A stretch of DNA of 61,775 nt from Cytophagales bacterium (GTDB lineage: Bacteria; Bacteroidota; Bacteroidia; Cytophagales; Microscillaceae), in NCBI GenBank assembly GCA_013298075.1, contig JAAFJG010000023.1, positions 1 to 61,775 on the forward strand. Reading direction: 5' to 3'. The notes below the pieces were generated by a model that saw only the letters and a list, made by a program, of their open reading frames with translations, was not told where the DNA came from and did no database searches. Position numbers and translations under genes: made by a program. Shown here piece after piece: positions 16,952-24,147 of this stretch (within the stretch, counting starts at the first letter, position 1; each line of letters opens with the position of its first letter).

Positions 16952-17773
16952 TTAAAGAAGTGGAGAAAAAATCCAGTTACTATTTTTCAAATCTAACCAT
17001 TCCCCAATAGTAGGTTTCCCTTTTGAAGCATCTTTTTTTTGTTTTTCTGTGCGTTTTGTTATCAAATAATAATTTTTTTTATTAAAAAAATGATTTCGTT
17101 TTTCATCAAAAGTAAAAAATTTTATAGTATCGTTCTCGACGTTTAAATACAAATAATCTAAATTTTTGTCCTCGTTAAAATCACCAATAAAATGTGGATT
17201 TTTTGTATCTGTTTTTATTGTAATACCATTCAAATTTTTTGTATCAAACAATATCCAATGATATGTCATATTGCTTATCAACATTTTTCTATTTCTGGCT
17301 TGGAGCAACAAATATTCTTTTTTACGAAATTCAAAAAAATACAATTTTTCTATTTGAAAAAAAGGTAATTGCTCAAATGCAAAAATTTTATTTTGTATTG
17401 TTATTTTTTCCATACAATTTTCGTTTCCTTGACCAAAAGCACCCGCCTTACTATCATAATAATGTTTAATTTTATATTTTTCATTTATCAAAAAAACTCC
17501 ATACATATAATTATTGATTATTGTGTCATAGCGTTTTTTGTTATCATAAAAAAAATATAGACTTTTAAAATCTATTTGATTTTTAGATAAGTTGCTAAGA
17601 GAAAATAGTTTTATATTTATACCTTGTTCTTTGGTATAAATAGAACTTGTCTTTTCTTCATTAACTTCATTTTGTTTTTTGTTTATTTTATTCTGCTTCT
17701 TATTATTTTTTTCATTACACGAAAATAAAAATAAGGAAATAAAAATAATTAACCAAATATTATTTGTTTTCAT
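16952..17773 (-). CDS. Lipoprotein, paralogue of the gene at 11059
   Basis: 273 residues, lipobox IFISLFLFSC (Cys19). The signal and Lys/Asn-rich linker closely match the gene at 11059-11784, then the bodies diverge. The C-terminal part contains FIGDFNEDKNLDYLYL, an acidic loop resembling the calcium-loop motif of the WYFDLK family. The ATG overlaps the 3' end of the 293-residue lipoprotein copy 2 by 14 bases, exactly as at the first copy. Putative periplasmic immunity protein. Confidence 0.75.
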   Translation of the reverse strand: MKTNNIWLIIFISLFLFSCNEKNNKKQNKINKKQNEVNEEKTSSIYTKEQGINIKLFSLSNLSKNQIDFKSLYFFYDNKKRYDTIINNYMYGVFLINEKYKIKHYYDSKAGAFGQGNENCMEKITIQNKIFAFEQLPFFQIEKLYFFEFRKKEYLLLQARNRKMLISNMTYHWILFDTKNLNGITIKTDTKNPHFIGDFNEDKNLDYLYLNVENDTIKFFTFDEKRNHFFNKKNYYLITKRTEKQKKDASKGKPTIGEWLDLKNSNWIFSPLL

Positions 17774-18641
17774 AATGCGTTTGTATTTCTTTCAAAATCG
17801 TATAAGTGGCTTTCATATTACCATTCAAATACCTACGATACCAAAAAGAATATTGCCATTGACTTGCTTCTGGCACTCTGGGCATATCATCAGGGTCTAT
17901 ATTTTTCTTTTCTTTTTCGTATAATTCAGGGTCAAAAATATGTTTTCTAACATCTAAGTTTTTGATTTTCGACATTTCATCAAACATTTTTTTACAATTA
18001 TTTTTTTCTAAAATAGTGTATGTATTCAAAAGTGTATTGACAGTAGAAGAAATATGTTTTTGATATACTTCCTTTGATAAAAAAGTGTAAATATGTTCTT
18101 TATGATTCGAAAAATATTTTATTGGGTCTTCTTTTATACGATTGATAGCATAATGAACAAATAATTGTTCTATAGGAGTGTCATCAGTAATTTTTTCCGC
18201 TGTTTTTTGTGATAGATGACCAAGTTTATGATAGGCAAGATAAGGGCTATAACTTGTGTAAGATGATGTATCAGTATATTTTTTATCTACAAAATCTTGA
18301 AAACTTAATCGTAATACCTGCATATTTTCTCTATGGATAAACATAGGATAGTAAGAATGAGATTTGTGTGTAGCACAAAAATTTAAAAAAATATTATTTT
18401 TACCATTTTCAAAAGAGTTTTCGATATGCTTCATTTTTTGATGTTGATAAAAAAAAACTTGTAATACCTCTACTATTTTAAAACTACTTTCCTCCCAAGT
18501 AAAATGACTTTTTGGATATTCTTTTTCTTCTAATTCCTCAATATATGTTTTAGGCTTATTTTTTATTTCTTGATTATTTTCCTTTGTATAAGTACAACCA
18601 AGAAAAAAGATAGCAAAAATACTTACAATTATTTTTTTCAT
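17760..18641 (-). CDS. 293-residue lipoprotein, copy 2
   Basis: Differs from the protein at 11771-12652 only at residue 8 (Ile for Thr). The nucleotide identity begins just upstream of the start (AAGGTTTAATTAAGAATACA) and runs through the gene into the overlapping start of the next one. Upstream, where copy 1 has effector 1, this copy has only a ~32-base scar joining the start and end of an effector (18662-18693) and the conserved upstream block. It is therefore best read as an orphan immunity gene left after effector loss. Confidence 0.8.
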   Translation of the reverse strand: MKKIIVSIFAIFFLGCTYTKENNQEIKNKPKTYIEELEEKEYPKSHFTWEESSFKIVEVLQVFFYQHQKMKHIENSFENGKNNIFLNFCATHKSHSYYPMFIHRENMQVLRLSFQDFVDKKYTDTSSYTSYSPYLAYHKLGHLSQKTAEKITDDTPIEQLFVHYAINRIKEDPIKYFSNHKEHIYTFLSKEVYQKHISSTVNTLLNTYTILEKNNCKKMFDEMSKIKNLDVRKHIFDPELYEKEKKNIDPDDMPRVPEASQWQYSFWYRRYLNGNMKATYTILKEIQTHYENK

Positions 18642-18661
18642 TTTATTTAAGGTTTAATTAA

Positions 18662-18693
18662 GAATACATCAAATAGTTTTTTTAATTTTTCTA
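18662..18693 (-). pseudogene. Effector scar: leader start joined to effector-1 3' end
   Basis: Minus-strand translation LEKLKKLFD (compare LENFKNPFD of the effector leader) runs straight into TGTATTCTTAATTAAACC, which is the 3' end of effector 1 (GTGTATTCTTAATTAAACC). The whole effector body, about 1 kb, is missing between them. Upstream is the third copy of the effector control block and downstream an intact immunity lipoprotein, so an effector-1-like gene once stood here. Confidence 0.75.
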
Positions 18694-18800
18694 AAAAAAA
18701 AATCTAAGTATTTTATTTTATAAATAATATTTAGAATTACGCAACAAATAGTGTATTACTTCGTATATATAACGTAAAAATAATAAGAATATTTTTATTT
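18690..18800 (-). promoter_or_regulatory. Conserved effector upstream block, copy E3 (orphan)
   Basis: Matches the blocks upstream of effectors 1 and 2, with ACGCAACAAATAGTGTATTAC followed by CGTATATATAACGTAAA. It now drives no intact effector but may still transcribe the orphan lipoprotein cluster from 18641 leftward. Confidence 0.6.
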
Positions 18801-18833
18801 TATGCTTTTATTTACGTTAAACAACCTTTTTTT

Positions 18834-19550
18834 CTATTTATTTTTGATAGAGTTACAATCTTCACACGATAACTCTTTTGGTAATTTTTTGTAGATACCT
18901 ACTAACTTTTTTGCTTTCTTTCTCTTAGATAACAAAGTATAATCATTAATCAATCTACGTGTTCGACCAGTGTCATTGTACATACTAGAATCTTCATGAA
19001 CTAGTGGCGTATAAAATGCAAAACATTCATACTCTTTGGTAGTGTCAGAAAGAAATACTTCTCCTCCATTTTTAGAGTGAGTCCAATAGTTTTCCTTATT
19101 ATTTAGGTTTCCTATTCTGTAAAGTTTTCCTGTTTTTTTTATATTAGGCAAAACCGTTTTATCAATGATTTTATAATAGATTTTTTCTTCACAATCATTA
19201 TGTTTTTTATTAGTGTCGTTTCTATAATAGTTTCTTTCTTCGTACTTCCTACCTTTTTTATTTGTATCAATACGAAAATAATTAATAGGTTTGTTATTAA
19301 CAAAATACTTAAAAAGATTACCTTGTTGAATTAATGTATCAATAATTTCACTCGGCAATTCCTTGTATTTCTTTTGTCCTTCAAAAGCGCAGACAATTAG
19401 ACTGATAGAATCTGACTCAAAGGTATAGACCCCTGTTACTGCTGCCTCTGTTATATCCATAATACAACATTTATCAAATTGCTTTTTATTTGTGTTACTC
19501 TGACAACCAATACAACAAAGCAAAAATAATATAACTAAATTATTTTTCAT
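18834..19550 (-). CDS. Cys-containing lipoprotein, putative immunity protein
   Basis: 238 residues from the ATG at 19550. A start 13 codons upstream exists but precedes an internal lipoprotein signal (LVILFLLCCIGC, Cys16) that is only correctly placed from 19550. The mature part has several further Cys (CCIMD near the N-terminus, CEDC near the C-terminus) and imperfect RIDTNKKG/YRNDTNKK repeats around residues 95-115. No family recognised. The ATG overlaps the tail of leader relic 19540-19621, so an effector once preceded it. Confidence 0.72.
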   Translation of the reverse strand: MKNNLVILFLLCCIGCQSNTNKKQFDKCCIMDITEAAVTGVYTFESDSISLIVCAFEGQKKYKELPSEIIDTLIQQGNLFKYFVNNKPINYFRIDTNKKGRKYEERNYYRNDTNKKHNDCEEKIYYKIIDKTVLPNIKKTGKLYRIGNLNNKENYWTHSKNGGEVFLSDTTKEYECFAFYTPLVHEDSSMYNDTGRTRRLINDYTLLSKRKKAKKLVGIYKKLPKELSCEDCNSIKNK

Positions 19551-19621
19551 AAACCGAATTTGTGTTTTCAAATATTCCATCTGTATCAAACGATTTTTTA
19601 AAATTTTCTAAGAGATTATTT
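19540..19621 (-). pseudogene. Effector leader relic 1
   Basis: Minus-strand frame reads NNLLENFKKSFDTDGIFENT then NSVYEK and a stop. This aligns to the effector leader NNPLENFKNPFDIDG with an internal deletion and then IFGNTNK. The initiating Met codon has become AAA and the frame ends inside the next gene's start. It is the longest surviving leader fragment after the two intact effectors. Confidence 0.78.
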
Positions 19622-20479
19622 TTATTTCAAATCAAAATACCATTTAGATTTATCCACATTGATAATTTGCTTTTGAAAACTACCTTCCAAAAAAATATAT
19701 TTTGTGCTATCTGTTGTCCAAACATCATTTTTAAGACTTTGAACATATAATTTTTTTGTTTCTTGCACTCTATATGTTTTATGAAAATAATCTAAATTTC
19801 CATCATTATCCCAATCCCCAAAACAATCCATATTTTTAGATTCTTGACTATCTACAAGTACTAATTTAGGTATATTTGTAGTGATGTCGAATAAGGCAAT
19901 TTTCATGGAAAAATTTGTTGAATTTGTAAAAACAGTCCACATAAAAACAACTACAAAAGTTTTTTTTCCAAGTTGAAAATTATATACACTTTCTAAGTGG
20001 TATGGGAAATGTCGGAAATAATTAAAGTGGTATTCTTCATTTGATTCAGGTTCTTCCGTATTTTCTTTACTTAATTTTTCAAAAATCACATAATCTAAAA
20101 ACACTTTTTTATAGTTAAACGTAAAATAAGCCCTTGTAATATCAGGCAAACGTAGATTTTCCTTTTGATTTATTCTAAATAATATACCATTTTGATGAAA
20201 CCAAATATTAGGTGTTATTTCAAAATCTTGAAAATCAGTCATATAATCTTGAGTTCTAAAACTTTGCCTTTTATTTTTAAAAAGACTCAAACTATCCGCT
20301 TTTTTATATACTAAAATAGGTTTTTGATGTAATTTTTTATACTCAAATATGATTTTACTTTCTTGTTTTTTTTCTTGTTTTTTAATTACTTGTAACGTTT
20401 CTTTTTTCGAAGAATTTGTATCACAAGAAATAAAACAAAAGAGAATAATGAGTAAAAAAACACTTTTGATTGATTTCAT
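19622..20479 (-). CDS. Lipoprotein, WYFDLK-family putative immunity protein
   Basis: 285 residues, lipobox LLIILFCFISC (Cys19). It is closest to the gene at 9413: the signal, linker, the YMTDFQDFEITPNIWFHQNG segment and the C-terminus match, while a middle stretch (about residues 135-195) is divergent and longer. The C-terminal domain has GDWDNDGNLDYFHK and ends KSKWYFDLK. It is 21 bases downstream of its paralogue at 20501. Head-to-tail relatives with alternating conserved and variable segments suggest recombination between immunity genes. Confidence 0.78.
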   Translation of the reverse strand: MKSIKSVFLLIILFCFISCDTNSSKKETLQVIKKQEKKQESKIIFEYKKLHQKPILVYKKADSLSLFKNKRQSFRTQDYMTDFQDFEITPNIWFHQNGILFRINQKENLRLPDITRAYFTFNYKKVFLDYVIFEKLSKENTEEPESNEEYHFNYFRHFPYHLESVYNFQLGKKTFVVVFMWTVFTNSTNFSMKIALFDITTNIPKLVLVDSQESKNMDCFGDWDNDGNLDYFHKTYRVQETKKLYVQSLKNDVWTTDSTKYIFLEGSFQKQIINVDKSKWYFDLK

Positions 20480-20500
20480 TTTTTAGTTTTTTTATTATTT

Positions 20501-21355
20501 TTATTTCAAATCAAAATACCATTTAGATTTATCCACATTGATAATTTGCTTATGAAAAGTGCCCTCCAAAAAAATATATTTTGTGCTATCTATTGCCCAA
20601 ACATCATTTTTAAGGTTTCTAACATATAATTTTTTAGTTTCTTGCATTCTATATATTTTATGAAAATAATCTAAATTTCCATCACTATCCCAATCTCCAA
20701 AACAATATGTATCAGCGGATTCTTGATAATCTGCCAATAATAAATAGGGAATATTTGGTTTTGTAATATCAAATAAAAATACAAAACGAGATACACTTGT
20801 AGAGTTTATAAAAATACTTCCAATACAAGATAAAAATTTTCTATCTTTCAATGAAAACACACTAACATCTCTCAATATATTTGGCAATGGTCTATGCCTT
20901 GATGGAATATTGACAGGATATTTTGAAATACTGTCGTTTGAGCCACCAAGACTATCCAAAAATATTTTTCTTTGATTGATTCGAAAATAAGCCCTTGTAA
21001 CATCAGGATATGGCAATTTATGAATATCTTTACTACTTATATAAAAAATAAGATTATTTTCATGATATACGATATAAGGAGGCATTATTTCAAAATCACA
21101 AGAATTTGTTTGATAATCTTGTGTTTCAAAATTTTGGCATTTTTTTTTCAAAAATATAGAAGTATCTACTTTTTCGTAAAGTAAAGTTACTTTTTGATGC
21201 AGTTTTTTATACTGAAATTCTATTTTGCTATGATGCTTTTTTACCTCTTTTATTTTTTTTTCTTCTTTTGGAGATAATGTACTGCAAGCACTCATAAGAC
21301 ACAAAATAAAAAAAATACTACTTGTAGTAAAGTTTGTAAAAAGAAGTTTTGCCAT
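20501..21355 (-). CDS. Lipoprotein, WYFDLK-family; likely immunity protein of effector 2
   Basis: 284 residues, lipobox FILCLMSAC (Cys24). First gene after effector 2, with its start overlapping the effector's last 38 bases, so it is the best candidate for the cognate immunity protein. It shares signal and linker with the gene at 15996 and the C-terminal domain (GDWDSDGNLDYFHK, ending KSKWYFDLK) with all four family members. The middle (residues about 75-190) is specific to this copy. A periplasmic location fits a peptidoglycan-acting partner. Confidence 0.8.
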   Translation of the reverse strand: MAKLLFTNFTTSSIFFILCLMSACSTLSPKEEKKIKEVKKHHSKIEFQYKKLHQKVTLLYEKVDTSIFLKKKCQNFETQDYQTNSCDFEIMPPYIVYHENNLIFYISSKDIHKLPYPDVTRAYFRINQRKIFLDSLGGSNDSISKYPVNIPSRHRPLPNILRDVSVFSLKDRKFLSCIGSIFINSTSVSRFVFLFDITKPNIPYLLLADYQESADTYCFGDWDSDGNLDYFHKIYRMQETKKLYVRNLKNDVWAIDSTKYIFLEGTFHKQIINVDKSKWYFDLK

Positions 21356-22148
21356 CTGTTTGTTCAGGTTTTAAATGTTCTATTGCTGTCGCATTTTGGT
21401 AATTTATAGGAAATATAGCACCATCGCTTGTCCAAAGTGTAGCACCATTGGTAGGGTCATTTGTAACTCCTAAAATAGATTGTATTATAGCCTTGATACA
21501 GTCTTGACCTGAAACTTTTGTCAGAGGATTGTAAAATTTTAATGGTATTCCTTTTTGACGAGCCTCCCAAAATATTTCAGGATTTGTAGCATCATCATTT
21601 TTTCCATAATTAGAACGCATCAGGATAGCAGGGTATTTAGTCTCTCTATCTTGAAGTAATATTGACTTCAATTCTTCCTCTGTATTAAAAGGCGTGTAAG
21701 GTGAACGACCTGCTTTTTTTGCATTAATTATAGCGTGTGCATAGTGATTTAATATCAATCCACGACTCTCTGCATACACCCAATTAGCTCTATCCAATAA
21801 TTCATTATGTGTTAAACCGAGGCTAATAAAAGGTAGAAAACCAAATATTTTTTCTATTTTTGTTTCCTTACCTATAAGTGGATCAAGCATATCTCCAGGA
21901 TTTAAGATATATACATCACTACTCATACTTTTATTATTTTTTGCGAATATTCCTTCTTCAGCAAATTGACCATTGAGATGGTAAAAAACGGCATTATAGG
22001 GAAGTTCTATATCTTTTTTACTTTCATCATTAGGAATACCTAAAATTTTATTTGTATTACCAAATATCCTATCAGTATTCAAAATTTTCTGTGCAAAACT
22101 TCCATCTATATCAAATGGATTTTTAAAATTTTCTAAGGGATTGTTCAT
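21318..22148 (-). CDS. Putative effector 2: short shared leader plus SleB-like cell-wall hydrolase domain
   Basis: 276 residues, no signal peptide. Residues 1-39 are identical to effector 1. The C-terminal part carries the landmarks of SleB/CwlJ-type cell-wall hydrolases: NELLDRANWVYAESRG (candidate catalytic Glu127), HAIINAKKAGRSP, and a Cys-helix leading to DPTNGATLW (residues 231-239). SleB domains cut glycan strands of peptidoglycan. The region between leader and catalytic domain (40-110) is not recognised. The last 38 bases overlap the lipoprotein gene 20501-21355. Leader, peptidoglycan-degrading domain and adjacent lipoprotein together suggest an antibacterial effector-immunity pair. 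The delivery system is not in the window. Confidence 0.78.
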   Translation of the reverse strand: MNNPLENFKNPFDIDGSFAQKILNTDRIFGNTNKILGIPNDESKKDIELPYNAVFYHLNGQFAEEGIFAKNNKSMSSDVYILNPGDMLDPLIGKETKIEKIFGFLPFISLGLTHNELLDRANWVYAESRGLILNHYAHAIINAKKAGRSPYTPFNTEEELKSILLQDRETKYPAILMRSNYGKNDDATNPEIFWEARQKGIPLKFYNPLTKVSGQDCIKAIIQSILGVTNDPTNGATLWTSDGAIFPINYQNATAIEHLKPEQTDGKTSFYKLYYK

Positions 22149-22153
22149 TGTTT

Positions 22154-22275
22154 TTTTGGGTTTAAAAAGTGAAAAAAAATTCTACATATTTTATTTTATA
22201 AATAATATTTACAATTACGCAACAAATAATGTATTACTTCGTATATATAACGTAAAGATGATAGAAATATTTTAA
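22154..22275 (-). promoter_or_regulatory. Conserved effector upstream block, copy E2
   Basis: Near-identical to 13740-13860, including ACGCAACAAATAATGTATT, ACTTCGTATATATAACG and the A/T-rich stretch with TTTGGG just before the start. On the minus strand TTTGTTGCG may supply the -33 element. It also lies upstream of the divergent gene at 22318. Confidence 0.6.
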
Positions 22276-22317
22276 AAAGCGATTCTTTTTTTACGTTTTT
22301 TTATTTTTAATTAAATT

Positions 22318-23130
22318 ATGCACTTGGTACATTCTTTTTATAGTTCTCCTTTTTTAATCAATAAAAATCATGGTGGTTGGATAGATGATGTTTCTTATTG
22401 GAGTAGTTGGGTTTTATCTTTTCAGTGTGCCAAAAAACATTATCCAATTCATTTGGTAACAGATAGTTTTGGTAAAAAAATCCTGATAGATAAATTAGGC
22501 TTGGCGTATGATGAAGTAAGTTTGGCTTTTGATGAAATGCCTTTATTGCCTCCTGATTTGTGGGCGTTTGGTAAATTATATGCTTATTCTATTCAAAAAA
22601 AGCCATTTATTCATATAGATGCAGACGTTTATTTGTGGGATAAATTACCAAGTTATATCGAAAATGCAAATTTATTAGGACAAGAATTTGAAGATTTTAG
22701 TCAAAATCAATATCCTTTATATCGAGAAATATTAAATCAAATTTCTGATTTTACGCCTTCCTTTGCAAAAGGTTTTCAAGCCATCAATGCTGGTATTTTT
22801 GGTGGAAAAGAAATAAGTTTTTTTCAAGATTTATGGGATTTGTCATATACATTTTATAAAGAAAATAAAAATAAATTTAGTCCTTTATTTCGATTAGGTT
22901 GGTTAAATTTGTTATGTGAACAATATTTTTCGGTAGGTTTATCTACACAAAAAAACTTAGTATTTACACCTCTGAGAAGTCCAAATCAAACTTGGAATAA
23001 TGTATTTTCGCACACTCGATATACACACGTATTAGCAAATAGTAAAATACTAACGAGCAAATCTATTACTTATGTTATAAAAGAAGATTATCCTGATTTT
23101 TTTGAGAAAATAAATCACATTACTAAATAA
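22318..23130 (+). CDS. DUF6734-like, probable glycosyltransferase-fold protein
   Basis: 270 residues, cytoplasmic. It begins HLVHSFYSSPF, followed by a segment with a GT-A-like fold appearance (YPIHLVTDSFGKKIL, LWAFGKLYAYSIQ) and HIDADVYLW, whose Asp-x-Asp could bind a metal and nucleotide sugar. It resembles the uncharacterised Bacteroidota family DUF6734; the assignment is from memory of the pattern. It is 36 bases upstream of an amidase gene and divergent from effector 2. Substrate unknown. Confidence 0.65.
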   Translation: MHLVHSFYSSPFLINKNHGGWIDDVSYWSSWVLSFQCAKKHYPIHLVTDSFGKKILIDKLGLAYDEVSLAFDEMPLLPPDLWAFGKLYAYSIQKKPFIHIDADVYLWDKLPSYIENANLLGQEFEDFSQNQYPLYREILNQISDFTPSFAKGFQAINAGIFGGKEISFFQDLWDLSYTFYKENKNKFSPLFRLGWLNLLCEQYFSVGLSTQKNLVFTPLRSPNQTWNNVFSHTRYTHVLANSKILTSKSITYVIKEDYPDFFEKINHITK

Positions 23131-23166
23131 TAATAGTCATACAATTAAATTAAACAAAAATAAAAT

Positions 23167-23958
23167 ATGCAAGTCATCACAAGCACTCAAAAAACTGTTC
23201 GCCGTAATATTTTGATGAACCTTTTAGAAGAATTAGGGTATCAAGATATTGTTAGTTTTCAAAAAGAAAATGGTTTGACAGCCGATGGATTAGCAGGCTT
23301 AAAAACCTATTCAATTTTATATCAAAAAGTATTAAATGTAGTCGAATTACAAAATTTTTCAGGTCATTTTTATCCCGAAATTTATCCTAAAAATCAAATT
23401 ATTTGGCATCATTCTGCGGGCTGGGACAATGCAAGAGGTATGTATGATGGCTGGCGAGCAGATGGCGTAAGGCACGTGGCTACTTCGATTGGTATCACAG
23501 ACAATGGAACGGTTTTTAGAGGATATAATGAGCAGTTTTGGGCGCATCATATTGGTATGCAAAATATGTTTAATTTAGCAAGAAATCAACAAAGTGTAGC
23601 CGTTGAAATTTGTAATTGGGGCGCATTAACCGAAACTTCCAAAGGCTTGCAAACGTGGGCAGGCATCATTTTAGCCAAAGAAAGAACAATAGAGTTAAAC
23701 TATAAAAACATAAAATTTTATGAGATTTATACCGATTCAGAAATCGAAACATTAAAAAGATGGACACTTCTCAATGCGATGCGTTTTGATATTTTGTTGG
23801 CATATAATGAAAAAGATATGTGGGAAGTTTCTCAAAATGCCATACAAGGAAAAGCAGGAATTTATACGCATAATTCGTTTTTGAGTTGGAAATCTGACGT
23901 AAGTCCACAACCAAAATTGATAGAAATGGCAAAAAATATGAAAAAATACGAAAAATAA
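23167..23958 (+). CDS. N-acetylmuramoyl-L-alanine amidase (amidase_2) with peptidoglycan-binding-like N-terminus
   Basis: 263 residues. The N-terminal ~55 residues (ILMNLLEELGYQDIVSFQKE, LTADGLAGLKTYSIL) resemble a PG_binding_1 helical domain. Residues 75-200 are an amidase_2/PGRP fold: IIWHHSAG (zinc His), VRHVATSIGI, FWAHHIGM and VAVEICNWG. Such enzymes cleave the amide bond between muramic acid and the stem peptide. No signal peptide is visible, which suggests phage-endolysin-like or otherwise exported use, or a specialised secretion route. It lies beside the effector island, so a link to that system is possible but unproven. A strong terminator follows. Confidence 0.85.
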   Translation: MQVITSTQKTVRRNILMNLLEELGYQDIVSFQKENGLTADGLAGLKTYSILYQKVLNVVELQNFSGHFYPEIYPKNQIIWHHSAGWDNARGMYDGWRADGVRHVATSIGITDNGTVFRGYNEQFWAHHIGMQNMFNLARNQQSVAVEICNWGALTETSKGLQTWAGIILAKERTIELNYKNIKFYEIYTDSEIETLKRWTLLNAMRFDILLAYNEKDMWEVSQNAIQGKAGIYTHNSFLSWKSDVSPQPKLIEMAKNMKKYEK

Positions 23959-23963
23959 ATCTC

Positions 23964-24003
23964 AAAAAAAGGAAGTTCATATTTTATGAACTTCCTTTTT
24001 TGT
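23964..24003 (+). terminator. Terminator after the amidase gene
   Basis: AAAAAGGAAGTTCAT and ATGAACTTCCTTTTT form a 15 bp stem with a 5-base loop, followed by a T-run, six bases after the stop at 23958. Confidence 0.9.
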
Positions 24004-24147
24004 ATCAAATAATAGTTTTGCTTTATCATAAAAAAATAGCCTATCCCAAGAAAAATCAAAACCTAAAATAAACAATCATAACCATTCTCAAACATTTTTT
24101 TTGTTTTTATAATTATTTTATTTAATTTTGCAAAAAATGTGTTTTTT

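Noticed and set aside
8578-22148. Prophage or integrative element
   Set aside because: No integrase, transposase, phage structural gene or flanking direct repeat was seen; the island shows module duplication only.
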